The notes beneath the pieces were generated by a model that worked only from the letters and a program-made list of their open reading frames with translations, was not told the origin of the DNA and did not search any database. A DNA stretch of 64,000 nucleotides from JADKAC01 sp964492065 (GTDB lineage: Bacteria > Bacteroidota > Bacteroidia > Chitinophagales > BACL12): NCBI GenBank assembly GCA_964492065.1, contig CAZBHH010000003.1:62001-126000 (forward strand), read 5' to 3'. Position numbers and translations under genes: made by a program. Of the stretch, positions 15,301 to 23,997 are shown piece after piece. Position 1 is the first letter of the stretch. Each line of letters starts with the position of its first letter.

Positions 15301-18237
15301 TTAATACACTGTAAGTTTGACTGATTTGGGATATCCACCCACTGATTCAACAACCAGCAGATAGGTGCCGGGAGTCAGTGTGCTCACATTTACCGGAATA
15401 TTATTTGTTCCCGCCGGGTACACATTTAATCCGGTAGCGCTCTTCAATTCGCCATTCATATTGTAAATTTTAATATTCAGGGAAGTTGACCGTGCCAGGT
15501 ACAAGCTGAGTGTAGTTAATTCATCAGCCGGATTTGGTGCAACTACTACTCCTGCAATAATTTCTTCCTGTATCGGTCCAACATCTTCAGCCACATCATT
15601 TTGCTTGGTAAAATCACAAGTACCGGGCGCCAGGTTTATTGCACGGTAAAAACCGCGGCCGTGGGTACCGATATAAATAGCGGAACATGTAACATCGCGA
15701 ACCCAATCTTCCCGTATTTCCATAACCGGCACATTGCCAATTTCTTCGGCTTCCTGTGTCCATTCGCCGCCGAGGGTTACATTATACGACCAGACACCGT
15801 ATTCGGTAGCTGCCAGAATCACATCGGGGTTATAGGACTCAATCAGTACATCGTAAGCGGGAATATTGGGCAATTCGCCGGCAATACCGGTAAATACCGC
15901 TGAACTGTCGGCCAATGCATTTGTAGAATAAAAGATATTTTGATCCACGCCATAACCGCCGATAGAAAGCGCTAACTCATTGGGATCATCGCGGTTAATG
16001 CTGATACCGGTAATGCGGGAACCGAAGGTATTGGTATAGAGAAACTGTGTGATACCAGCCGCTGCCGGATCAAACACATCGCCCACGTATTCAAAATTTG
16101 CTTCGAGTAATCCTTCGAAGCGATACAGTCTTCCGGAAGAAGTACCTACGTATAAAATATCGCCGGTATTGTCGTATTCAAAAGCCGAAGGGGTACCGAG
16201 CAGGGATCCTGTTTGAATTTTATACCACACAGCCGGTTCGGTTGAACTGTACAATGCGCCATCGGTAACCCATACATTTGCTCCGGAGGCGAAATACAAC
16301 CTGCTTTCCTGGATATTGGATTTTGTAAGCTCAATGGTTCTGCCTTCGAAGTTTACTTCATCGCCTAATGCGTAGAATGTGCCGCTGCCGGCGGGATATT
16401 CTACAGTGCCTCCTTCTTCCAGGATACCTTTGAAGGTATTATACAGATTCCAGTTTTCCCAAATCTTCCATTCGGCGACGAACTCGCCGCCGCCATCGGG
16501 AGCGCCGTCCTGTGAACAACCTGTTCCACCGCCGCCGGTATAATCGATATGACAATCAAAAAGACTGGCTGACGAAGCGCCGCCATTTACCGAACGCCTT
16601 AAATTACCGCCATTTACACCGGTAGATGGGAAGCTGGCATAGGCTCCGAACAAATATTCAGGCCTGATTTTGGAGATATGCGCACGACCGCCGTCACCTC
16701 CGAGAATTTCCATGCCTTCCAGGGTGCTGTTTCCTAAGAAACTGGTGAAAAAGGTTCCGTTATCCTGAGAACCGCCCGCTGCCTCACCATAATAACCAAT
16801 TGCAATACCATTCGCCTGGTAGGTGCCGTAGCCTTTATTCATGGTTGCAAAGTCGGGATATGCTGCCAATGCATTTGTAGTTCTTGATATACCGCCATCT
16901 GATCCGTAATACATAATATTGGGGTCGGTAGGATGAAATACGATCACGTGTTGGTCGGCATGAATGTATTTGGGATCATAGGTTGCAAAATTACCATTAC
17001 TCATTGCAGTCCAAGCGCCGCCATCCCTCCAGGTATAGGCTTCGACAGCTCCGCCGATATATACCCTGTCTTTATCAGCAGGGTTTACTGCAATCACCAG
17101 GTTATACCCTCCCTGTTCGGCGGGCGGATTGAACAAGGTACTGGCTTCCGGCGAGATTGCTTCGAAGTTCAGACCTTTATCTGTTGAGCGATAAATGCCC
17201 TTCAATGTTTCATCGGATTTAGCTGCATAGGCGTACACGTAATTCGCATCGGAAGGGGCAACGCAAATGGTAACCCTGCTCAGGCCGCTGATGGGCAGAC
17301 CTTCGCCGTATAAATCCAGGGTAAAGGGATCGGTATTAGTCACACTGCGATAATACCGGTTGGAGTATATAGCGTGCAAATATCCTTCGGAATCGAACAG
17401 CGCTTCCTGGGCATCGGATGTATTCATCGCTCCGCCGGTTACCAATGAGGTACAGGCCGTCCATGTTTCACCGCCATCGGTGGTGTAGTAAAGACCCTTA
17501 TTTTGTGCTGCAACCAGGGTATTTGATTCGCCCGGTTTCGCATTGACTCTGTACACATACGCCCAACTTGAAGAAGATGTACTTCCCATAACTCCGGGAG
17601 TAGGTTCAGTAGCTGATAAAATGGTAAATGAGGTTCCGCTATCGGTAGATTTATAAATACCGTTGCCCACGAATGCATGGGTAAACGGCGAGGTAGATCC
17701 GTCGTAATAACCGGTATTGCCTTCGCCGGTTCCGACGTACAGTGTACCGTCATCGGCCAAAGCAATTGCGCCTACCAACAGTGAGCCTAAATCTTTATTG
17801 CCCGCTGCCGGGTACCAGCTTTGACCGGCATTATCCGTAATAAATAAACCGCCGCTGATGCCGCCGGCATACATGCGGTTGGGATTATTCGGGTCTATGA
17901 CAATAGCCCGGGTACGTCCACCCTGATTGTTGGGGCCCATCCAGTCCCAATCCAGGCTGAGCAAACTGCCGTCACGTGTTCCATGTTTTGAATGATAAGC
18001 CTCAACCTGGCGGCGGCCTTCGAGGATGTCATCAAGAGTTAATGTACCGGTGGCCGGGTTTTTTCTCAGTTCAAACAGCCATTCGTAATACGCTTTCTTA
18101 CCGGCTTTTTCCTCCTGTTCCTTTTGTTGTTCCTCTGCGCTTGCATTACCTTCATAATTAAAAGATTCGGTAAAATACCAAACTGCAATAGCTCCAATTG
18201 CAATGCATAATGCGGAAATCGTGTACCATTTTTTCAT
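15301..18237 (-). CDS. Large secreted BNR/Asp-box protein with T9SS sorting domain
   Basis: 978 residues. An N-terminal signal anchor/signal peptide (about 4-24, ISALCIAIGAIAVWYF) is followed by a charged stretch. The middle (about 90-870) carries Asp-box/BNR repeats such as ITDNAGQSW, KSTDSGTSF, YTTDGGETW and RSTDKGLNF, suggesting VPS10/sortilin-like beta-propellers. The C-terminus (about 895-978) is a type A T9SS sorting domain with VVAPNPADELTTLSLYL and a final GTYLLVVES...KSVKLTVY. It is expected to be surface-exposed or secreted. It resembles the BNR protein at 2253-5132 in architecture but has the T9SS tail. Substrate unknown. Confidence 0.82.
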   Translation of the reverse strand: MKKWYTISALCIAIGAIAVWYFTESFNYEGNASAEEQQKEQEEKAGKKAYYEWLFELRKNPATGTLTLDDILEGRRQVEAYHSKHGTRDGSLLSLDWDWMGPNNQGGRTRAIVIDPNNPNRMYAGGISGGLFITDNAGQSWYPAAGNKDLGSLLVGAIALADDGTLYVGTGEGNTGYYDGSTSPFTHAFVGNGIYKSTDSGTSFTILSATEPTPGVMGSTSSSSWAYVYRVNAKPGESNTLVAAQNKGLYYTTDGGETWTACTSLVTGGAMNTSDAQEALFDSEGYLHAIYSNRYYRSVTNTDPFTLDLYGEGLPISGLSRVTICVAPSDANYVYAYAAKSDETLKGIYRSTDKGLNFEAISPEASTLFNPPAEQGGYNLVIAVNPADKDRVYIGGAVEAYTWRDGGAWTAMSNGNFATYDPKYIHADQHVIVFHPTDPNIMYYGSDGGISRTTNALAAYPDFATMNKGYGTYQANGIAIGYYGEAAGGSQDNGTFFTSFLGNSTLEGMEILGGDGGRAHISKIRPEYLFGAYASFPSTGVNGGNLRRSVNGGASSASLFDCHIDYTGGGGTGCSQDGAPDGGGEFVAEWKIWENWNLYNTFKGILEEGGTVEYPAGSGTFYALGDEVNFEGRTIELTKSNIQESRLYFASGANVWVTDGALYSSTEPAVWYKIQTGSLLGTPSAFEYDNTGDILYVGTSSGRLYRFEGLLEANFEYVGDVFDPAAAGITQFLYTNTFGSRITGISINRDDPNELALSIGGYGVDQNIFYSTNALADSSAVFTGIAGELPNIPAYDVLIESYNPDVILAATEYGVWSYNVTLGGEWTQEAEEIGNVPVMEIREDWVRDVTCSAIYIGTHGRGFYRAINLAPGTCDFTKQNDVAEDVGPIQEEIIAGVVVAPNPADELTTLSLYLARSTSLNIKIYNMNGELKSATGLNVYPAGTNNIPVNVSTLTPGTYLLVVESVGGYPKSVKLTVY

Positions 18238-18312
18238 TTAGAATAAATTTTGGGTGAAAAATAATAAAATTATTTTTCAAAAATTAACAGTTTTTCACTT
18301 TTGACTTCACAT

Positions 18313-19203
18313 TTACAGTAAATGTCGCTCGGCGTGATAGGAAGACCGCACCAAAGCGCCGCTCTCCACGTATTTAAATCCCTTTTCGAGGCCGACTTCT
18401 CTATAGCGCAAAAAAGTATCGGGATGCACGTACTCCTTAACGTCGAGGTGCATTTTTGTCGGTTGTAAATATTGGCCGACAGTGAGGATTTCACAACCAT
18501 GCGCCAGCAAGTCGTCCATCGTTGCAAACACTTCATCTTCTGTTTCGCCCAGCCCCACCATAATACCACTCTTGGTGCGCTTGCCGAATTCCCGTGTACG
18601 GCGGATTTGTTCCAGGCTGCGATCATACTTAGCCTGCGGCCTGACGAGCCGGTAGAGGCGCTTAACGGTTTCCAGATTGTGGGAAACAATTTCCTGACCC
18701 GGGTTAATCATCGTAATTAACGCATCCCAATTGGCTTTGACGTCGGGTATTAAAGTCTCTATGGTAACATGCGGCGTTGTCTCTTTGATTTTGACGACTG
18801 TATCATGCCAGACCGAAGCGCCGCAATCGGCGAGTTCATCGCGGTTCACCGAAGTAATAACAGCGTGTTTTACACCCATTAAGCGAATGGCTTCAGCCAC
18901 CCGTTTCGGCTCGTCGAGATCTAATTCGGTGGGTTTCCCCGTGGCGACGGCACAAAAGGAACAGGAGCGTGTACAGATATTGCCGAGGATCATAAAGGTC
19001 GCTGTTCCGGCGCCCCAGCATTCGCCCATATTGGGGCAATTGCCGCTCTCACAAATGGTGTGCAGCTTATACGTATCCACCAGCCCCCGCACCTTCTTGT
19101 AGTTTTCGCCTGTCGGAAGTTTTACCCGCAGCCAGGGCGGTTTGCGGTTAACAGTTTGAGTTTGGGGTTCAGAATTCGTATTTATTACGGGAAGTTCTTC
19201 CAT
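18313..19203 (-). CDS. lipA: Lipoyl synthase
   Basis: 296-residue radical SAM enzyme that inserts two sulfur atoms into octanoyl-E2/H proteins. Both iron-sulfur clusters are visible: the auxiliary cluster CESGNCPNMGEC (Cys51, 56, 62) and the radical SAM CTRSCSFC (Cys77, 81, 84). The C-terminal conserved Ser of the auxiliary cluster is probably in the GALVRSSYHAE segment, which is present. Length is normal. It lies 3 nt after an outer-membrane protein gene on the same strand. Confidence 0.97.
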   Translation of the reverse strand: MEELPVINTNSEPQTQTVNRKPPWLRVKLPTGENYKKVRGLVDTYKLHTICESGNCPNMGECWGAGTATFMILGNICTRSCSFCAVATGKPTELDLDEPKRVAEAIRLMGVKHAVITSVNRDELADCGASVWHDTVVKIKETTPHVTIETLIPDVKANWDALITMINPGQEIVSHNLETVKRLYRLVRPQAKYDRSLEQIRRTREFGKRTKSGIMVGLGETEDEVFATMDDLLAHGCEILTVGQYLQPTKMHLDVKEYVHPDTFLRYREVGLEKGFKYVESGALVRSSYHAERHLL

Positions 19204-19206
19204 AGA

Positions 19207-20025
19207 TTACCATTTACGTCCGAGCTGCAAGCTCAGGTACAAATACACAAAATACGGCTTGTTGGTTTCAAGAATCATCATAGGGACCTCTTTTAAATAC
19301 AATTCGGCGCCGATTCCCGCTTCGAGGGATTTTACATAATCATCATACGATGCCCAGTCGAAGGTTAACCCGGCTTTACCAAAGGCGCCGGAAATAACGG
19401 AAATATCTTTAAATCCGGTTGTAAATCCCGAGTAGCCGTAAATGCTGGTGGCATCGAGGAAATAAGATGCGTTGGCATCCGAATATTTTTCGGTGGAGAG
19501 ATACAAAGTTCCGTCCTGGTTTTTCAGAATTTCCAGGTAATAGGGTTTTACAAAACCAATGGAGGGGCCGACGGCATAGGTAAAGTTTACTTCGAACCCG
19601 CTTTTTTCGGCTTTCTCGCCGATTAAATATTTATTGCCGTAGGCTACCTTGGCGTTGAAGAAACTGTTTTGCTTACCGTAGATAAATGGCCTTGGAGAGC
19701 TATACGACAGCGAGAAATTATACTCGTTAATTTTCTTTAGTTCCTTGGGATGCTTCATGAACATGATTTCGAAATAGTACAACCGCTTTTTGTCCATATT
19801 CACCCGCTTGGTAAGATCGCCAAACACTCCCCAACCCGAGGTGGTTAACTTGCCCCCTACGCTGAATTCCGTATTGTACATGATGCCCTTGGATTTGGTG
19901 GCATCCCCCTGGTTCATAACAATTGCCTTATTGCCTGTCTGCGAAATTTTAATAGTGGTATCCTGCTGACCCCGGCTGAGCGATACAGCAAAAACCAAAA
20001 TAATACAGAGGAAATTGAGTTTCAT
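19207..20025 (-). CDS. Predicted outer-membrane protein, unknown function
   Basis: 272 residues with a signal peptide (about 1-19, ending SLSRGQ). It has repeated amphipathic strands with aromatic ends (GGKLTTSGWGVFGDL, YNFSLSYSSPRPFIYG, FEVNFTYAVGPSIGF, FVYLYLSLQLGRKW), so it looks like a beta-barrel. The C-terminal tail YLSLQLGRKW is close to the usual barrel-terminal strand. No named family recognised. It is 3 nt upstream of lipA and may be co-transcribed with it; a functional link is not implied. Confidence 0.65.
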   Translation of the reverse strand: MKLNFLCIILVFAVSLSRGQQDTTIKISQTGNKAIVMNQGDATKSKGIMYNTEFSVGGKLTTSGWGVFGDLTKRVNMDKKRLYYFEIMFMKHPKELKKINEYNFSLSYSSPRPFIYGKQNSFFNAKVAYGNKYLIGEKAEKSGFEVNFTYAVGPSIGFVKPYYLEILKNQDGTLYLSTEKYSDANASYFLDATSIYGYSGFTTGFKDISVISGAFGKAGLTFDWASYDDYVKSLEAGIGAELYLKEVPMMILETNKPYFVYLYLSLQLGRKW

Positions 20026-20082
20026 GCAACTTGTTTTACGAAGATATGTTTAATCTTTGTATTCGTCAAACGACCACATGTC

Positions 20083-20493
20083 ATGATTGTTTCAAAAGTA
20101 ATATACACGGGGGATTTGCGCACTGAAGCCACCCATCTGCGCTCAGGGGTAACCTACATTACCGATGCACCACCTGACAACCAGGGGAAAGGAGAGGCTT
20201 TTTCACCCACCGACCTGATGGCTACTTCGGCAGCCAATTGCATGCTCACCATTATGGGTATTGCTGCGAGAACCCACAATATTCCCATTGAGGGCACTGT
20301 GGTGGAAGTTGAAAAAATTATGGCCAATAATCCGCGGCGCATTGCCGAGATTCATACCCGGTTGCATATACCGGGTAAAGATCTGACGGATCGCCAAAAG
20401 GCAATTTTAGAAAATGCTGCCAACACATGCCCGGTAGTCCTCAGCCTGCACCCCGATATTAAGAAAGTCATAACTTTTAATTATTTGAAATGA
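20083..20493 (+). CDS. OsmC family peroxiredoxin-like protein
   Basis: 136 residues of the OsmC/Ohr fold. The two redox cysteines are Cys53 (TSAANCMLTIMG) and Cys116 (NTCPVVLSLH), spaced as in OsmC-type thiol peroxidases, with the FSPTDLMATS helix start typical of the family. Members of this clade are generic OsmC rather than Ohr. Its stop overlaps the ytxJ 3' end on the opposite strand by 17 nt. Neighbouring ytxJ suggests a thiol-redox setting, which is an inference. Confidence 0.9.
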   Translation: MIVSKVIYTGDLRTEATHLRSGVTYITDAPPDNQGKGEAFSPTDLMATSAANCMLTIMGIAARTHNIPIEGTVVEVEKIMANNPRRIAEIHTRLHIPGKDLTDRQKAILENAANTCPVVLSLHPDIKKVITFNYLK

Positions 20494-20827
20494 GGGACAG
20501 GCAGTTTTCCAATTGCTCTGCCTTGATGCGCATGTGGGAATCGCTGTAATGTACTTCCCCGTTTTTTATCAATAGCAGTTGGGGAGATTCATGTTTTACC
20601 GACAGTATTTGGGCGATGTAATTCGATATATTTCTCTCTGTTTTCACATTCACCATGTAGAAGGCTACGGATTTGTCGGAATGAAATTCCTTTTCAAATC
20701 GCTTAAGCGCCAGGGCGCTGACTCCGCACGAACGGCTATGCTTGAAAATGGCAATAGGTTTTTCAAAAGAAGCTTCGATCAACCTGTCGAAAGCATCTGT
20801 TGATTCAATTTGATTCCAGTGTATCAT
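20477..20827 (-). CDS. ytxJ: Bacillithiol system redox-active protein YtxJ
   Basis: 116-residue thioredoxin-fold protein. The family core FKHSRSCGVSALALKRF holds the single active-site Cys34 in a monothiol context, with no second Cys of a CxxC, and a cis-Pro loop follows in HESPQLLLIKNG. YtxJ proteins are proposed monothiol bacilliredoxins that remove bacillithiol from mixed disulfides; this is family knowledge, not tested here. It is 2 nt downstream of a 48-residue lipoprotein gene. It implies the organism makes bacillithiol; the biosynthesis genes are not in this window. Confidence 0.88.
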   Translation of the reverse strand: MIHWNQIESTDAFDRLIEASFEKPIAIFKHSRSCGVSALALKRFEKEFHSDKSVAFYMVNVKTERNISNYIAQILSVKHESPQLLLIKNGEVHYSDSHMRIKAEQLENCLSLISNN

Positions 20828-20829
20828 AC

Positions 20830-20976
20830 TCAGGAGGCAGGCTCCAACAAGGGGCTCACAGCCTGTGTGATTTTGTTAGGGCAGCCTTCGCGGTGGCATG
20901 AGGTAAATAAAATTGCTATAGCACCGACTACGGCTACTGCGAGAAATACATTGCGAATGGATGATAATATTTTCAT
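20830..20976 (-). CDS. Small lipoprotein (48 aa), unknown function
   Basis: A 48-codon gene from ATG 20976 to TGA 20830. The N-terminus is a clear lipoprotein signal: basic KILSSIR, a hydrophobic core FLAVAVVGAIAILF, and the lipobox FTSC with Cys27 as the lipid-carrying residue. The mature peptide CHREGCPNKITQAVSPLLEP is only 22 residues and has a second Cys at position 32. It is spaced 2 nt from ytxJ and has a good -7 box 34 nt upstream. I know similar tiny lipoproteins (Cys-His-Arg/His at the lipobox) next to redox genes in Bacteroidota but no function for them. Confidence 0.75.
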   Translation of the reverse strand: MKILSSIRNVFLAVAVVGAIAILFTSCHREGCPNKITQAVSPLLEPAS

Positions 20977-21010
20977 TGGTTTGATTTTGAGTATCTTGAC
21001 CCGACCGCTG

Positions 21011-21018
21011 CAAAGTTA
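21011..21018 (-). promoter_or_regulatory. -7 promoter box (TAACTTTG) for the small lipoprotein-ytxJ operon
   Basis: CAAAGTTA on the plus strand reads TAACTTTG on the minus strand, an exact TAnnTTTG match, 34 nt before the ATG at 20976. Confidence 0.5.
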
Positions 21019-21129
21019 ATTGCAATCTTTCAATGTGTAACGATATTCTGTCAAAATTATTTGTCAATTCCCCACTTATTGTTGTGGATATGTTGGAGTT
21101 ATTAGGTGCAGTTTGCCAAAATTCGCTCC

Positions 21130-22470
21130 ATGAAAATTCATTTAATAGCCATCGGAGGGGCGGTAATGCACAACCTGGCAATTGCATTGGCAAAGAAGGG
21201 ATACCGGGTAACGGGTTCGGATGATGAGATTTTTGAACCCTCCAGGTCGCGGTTAGAGCGCTATGGGTTGTTACCCGATGCGCCGGGTTGGTTTGCGGAG
21301 AAACTGCATTCAGACCTGGATGCGGTAATCCTGGGGATGCACGCCCGGGCAGACAATCCCGAATTACTCAGAGCCAGAGAATTAGGGCTGGCAGTCTATA
21401 GTTTTCCTGAATACATCTTCAATCAATCGCAAAATAAAAAAAGAGTGGTAGTCTGTGGCAGTCACGGAAAGACTACCATCACCTCCATGATTATGCACAG
21501 CCTGCAACAGGCCGGGCAGCAATTCGACTATTTGGTAGGAGCACAACTCAAGGGATTTGATACGATGGTACAGTTGAGCGAAGCGCCCTCTATCATCATC
21601 GAGGGCGATGAATATTTTGCTTCGCCGCTGGACCGACGACCTAAATTCCTGCACTATAAACCCGACATAGCCGTTTTGAGCGGTATCGCTTGGGACCATT
21701 TCAACGTTTTTCCCGAATGGGAGAGCTATCTCGACCAGTTCAGGCAATTATTGCAGGGAATGGCCGCCGACAGCGTGTTGATTTACAATAGCGCTGACGA
21801 TAATATCAGGCAATTATTGCGGGAGATGACTCCCCGATTTACCTGTATCCCCTATTCCGCTCCCGATTACCACATTTCGGGTGCGGATTCAATAATTCAT
21901 GCCGGTAAAAAAGCATTTAAAATGCATGTATTCGGCAGGCATAATATGGAAAATATGGCGGCGGCGGCAAGGGCATGTGCCCTCTTACACATTCAGGAGA
22001 TGGATTTTTATTCCCATATGGAAAGCTTCGAAGGGGCAGCCCGGCGCCTGGAAATATTTGCACAAACGGGAACAACCACCATTTTCCGCGATTTTGCGCA
22101 TGCGCCTTCCAAAGTCATGGCGACAATCGGCGCCGTCAAAGAACAGTTCAGCAAAAGAAAAGTAATCGCCTGCCTCGAATTACACACCTTCAGCAGCCTG
22201 AACAAATCGTTCTTACCGAACTATGCCGGCTCCATGCGGGAAGCAGATACTCGCATCGTCTATTTCAACCCGCATACTCTGGAACAAAAAAGACTCCCTG
22301 CACTAAGCATTTCCGAAATGCGCATTTTTTTCGACGACCCCGACCTGGTGGTTATAGACGATTCGGCATTGTTGCTCCAAACTTTAAGGGGATTAACGGG
22401 CGGCGACACCTGCCTGCTATTGATGAGTTCGGGCAATTTTAATAATTTGAATTTTGAGCAATTAATTTGA
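21130..22470 (+). CDS. mpl: UDP-N-acetylmuramate:L-alanyl-gamma-D-glutamyl-meso-diaminopimelate ligase (murein tripeptide ligase)
   Basis: Mur-ligase family enzyme that reattaches recycled murein tripeptide to UDP-MurNAc. The preferred start is ATG 21130 (MKIHLIAIGGAVMHNLAIAL), 446 residues; an upstream TTG-type start would add eight residues that do not fit. Motifs: N-terminal nucleotide-binding IAIGGAVMHNLA, ATP-binding CGSHGKTTITSMI, IIIEGDEYFAS with the catalytic Glu, GIAWDHFNVFPEWESY, and the C-terminal domain DFAHAPSKVMATI. The GDEYFAS and DHFNVFP forms point to Mpl rather than MurC. First gene of a plus-strand run with the exonuclease and glycosyltransferase. Confidence 0.93.
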   Translation: MKIHLIAIGGAVMHNLAIALAKKGYRVTGSDDEIFEPSRSRLERYGLLPDAPGWFAEKLHSDLDAVILGMHARADNPELLRARELGLAVYSFPEYIFNQSQNKKRVVVCGSHGKTTITSMIMHSLQQAGQQFDYLVGAQLKGFDTMVQLSEAPSIIIEGDEYFASPLDRRPKFLHYKPDIAVLSGIAWDHFNVFPEWESYLDQFRQLLQGMAADSVLIYNSADDNIRQLLREMTPRFTCIPYSAPDYHISGADSIIHAGKKAFKMHVFGRHNMENMAAAARACALLHIQEMDFYSHMESFEGAARRLEIFAQTGTTTIFRDFAHAPSKVMATIGAVKEQFSKRKVIACLELHTFSSLNKSFLPNYAGSMREADTRIVYFNPHTLEQKRLPALSISEMRIFFDDPDLVVIDDSALLLQTLRGLTGGDTCLLLMSSGNFNNLNFEQLI

Positions 22471-22481
22471 TTTTTGCACAT

Positions 22482-23255
22482 ATGCTCCACTTAGATAAAC
22501 CCATTGTTTTCCTGGACATTGAATCCACCGGTATCAACATCGCTACCGATCGCATTGTCGAAATAAGCCTGTTGAAAATACTGCCCGGCGGCAACCGTGA
22601 ACAGAAGACCTACCGCATTAATCCCGGCATCCCCATCCCCGCCGAATCCACCGAGATTCACGGCATTACAGATGCAGATGTAAAGGATGCACCCCGCTTT
22701 GAACAACTGGCGCTGGAAATCCGCGACTTTATCGGCAATGCGGATTTAGGCGGATATAATTCAAATAAATTCGATATCCCCTTGCTGATTGAAGAGTTCT
22801 TAAGAGCAGATATCGGCTTTGATGACAATCGCAGGTATGTGGATGTTATGCGCATCTTCACCCTTATGGAAAAACGGAACCTGGAAACGGCATATAAATT
22901 TTTCTGCAATAAGGAATTGGTAAACGCCCATAGTTCCGAGGCCGATGTCAACGCCACTTATGAAGTACTGCTCGGCCAGATGGAGCGTTATAAAGGAGAT
23001 CTGAAAAACGACATCTCCTTTTTACACGAGTTTTGCAAAGACGGAGATTTCGTGGATACAGGCCGCAGAATGATATATAAAGACGGAAAAGAGTATTTCA
23101 ATTTTGGCAAATACAACGGTCGCCTCGTGGAGGAAATTTACCGCAAGGAACCCCAGTATTTTGATTGGATACTCAACAATGATTTTCCGCTGCACACAAA
23201 GCTGAAGTTAAAAATGATGCGCCTCCGTTTTAAGCAATCCAAAACACACAACTAA
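22482..23255 (+). CDS. 3'-5' exonuclease, DnaQ/DEDDh type
   Basis: 257 residues from ATG 22482, 11 nt after mpl. ExoI motif VFLDIESTGINI with the DxE pair, ExoII region LGGYNSNKFDIPLL with Asn/Asp, and ExoIII HSSEADVNATYEVL with catalytic His and Asp: a DEDDh exonuclease like the Pol III epsilon proofreading subunit. The C-terminal 60 residues (FNFGKYNGRLVEEIYRKEP...) form an extra small domain of the kind seen fused to exonuclease X/DUF3820-like proteins. It could be a stand-alone repair nuclease rather than a true Pol III subunit. Confidence 0.88.
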   Translation: MLHLDKPIVFLDIESTGINIATDRIVEISLLKILPGGNREQKTYRINPGIPIPAESTEIHGITDADVKDAPRFEQLALEIRDFIGNADLGGYNSNKFDIPLLIEEFLRADIGFDDNRRYVDVMRIFTLMEKRNLETAYKFFCNKELVNAHSSEADVNATYEVLLGQMERYKGDLKNDISFLHEFCKDGDFVDTGRRMIYKDGKEYFNFGKYNGRLVEEIYRKEPQYFDWILNNDFPLHTKLKLKMMRLRFKQSKTHN

Positions 23256-23256
23256 T

Positions 23257-23997
23257 TTGACTAAGTCAATTGTTATAATACCCACCTATAACGAGCAGGA
23301 AAATATAACCGAAATCATTGGTGCGGTAATGTCCCTGCCCGAACAGTTGCATGTAATGATTATCGACGACAATTCAGCCGATGGCACTGCCAAAACCGTC
23401 GAGACATTGCAATCGGAATACCCCGGCAGGTTATTTTTAATACAACGCAGCGGTAAGTTGGGGCTGGGCACAGCTTATATCCTCGGTTTTAAATGGGCGT
23501 TGGAGCACGGGTATGATTTCATCATGGAAATGGATGCCGACTTCTCGCATAATCCGACTGACCTCTCCCGCCTGCTGCACGCATGCCAGCACCATGCCGA
23601 CCTGGTTGTCGGCTCCCGCTATGTGAAAGGCGGCAAGGTGGAAAACTGGCCTTCTGACAGAATTTTTATTTCAAAAGGCGCTTCCATCTATGTGCGATTG
23701 ATAACCGGCATGCCGGTTCACGATACCACTGCCGGCTTTGTCTGCTACAAACGCAAAGTACTCGACAATATCGACCTCGATAAAATACGGTTCATCGGGT
23801 ACGCCTTCCAGATAGAGATGAAATTTGCCGCCTGGCAATGCGGTTTTAAACTCAAGGAAATTCCCATTACTTTTAAAGACAGGGAAAAAGGTGCGTCCAA
23901 AATGAGTAAGGGTATTGTGAGAGAAGCGGTAATCGGCGTATTAAAAATGAAATGGAACAGTTTCTTTAATAATTACAGAAAACAACGTGAAAAATAA
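23257..23997 (+). CDS. Polyprenol monophosphomannose synthase (GT2, DPM1-like)
   Basis: 246 residues, starting at TTG 23257, 1 nt after the exonuclease stop; this start reads MTKSIVIIPTYNEQENI, the exact GT-A family opening. The DxD-type motif is MEMDADFSHNP (about 88-98) and the DPM1 signature VVGSRYVKGGKVENWPSDR follows (about 113-131), then TAGFVCYKR and KDREKGASKMSKGI. It transfers a sugar, usually mannose, to polyprenyl phosphate at the cytoplasmic membrane. There are no C-terminal membrane segments. Overlaps corA by 11 nt. Confidence 0.92.
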   Translation: MTKSIVIIPTYNEQENITEIIGAVMSLPEQLHVMIIDDNSADGTAKTVETLQSEYPGRLFLIQRSGKLGLGTAYILGFKWALEHGYDFIMEMDADFSHNPTDLSRLLHACQHHADLVVGSRYVKGGKVENWPSDRIFISKGASIYVRLITGMPVHDTTAGFVCYKRKVLDNIDLDKIRFIGYAFQIEMKFAAWQCGFKLKEIPITFKDREKGASKMSKGIVREAVIGVLKMKWNSFFNNYRKQREK

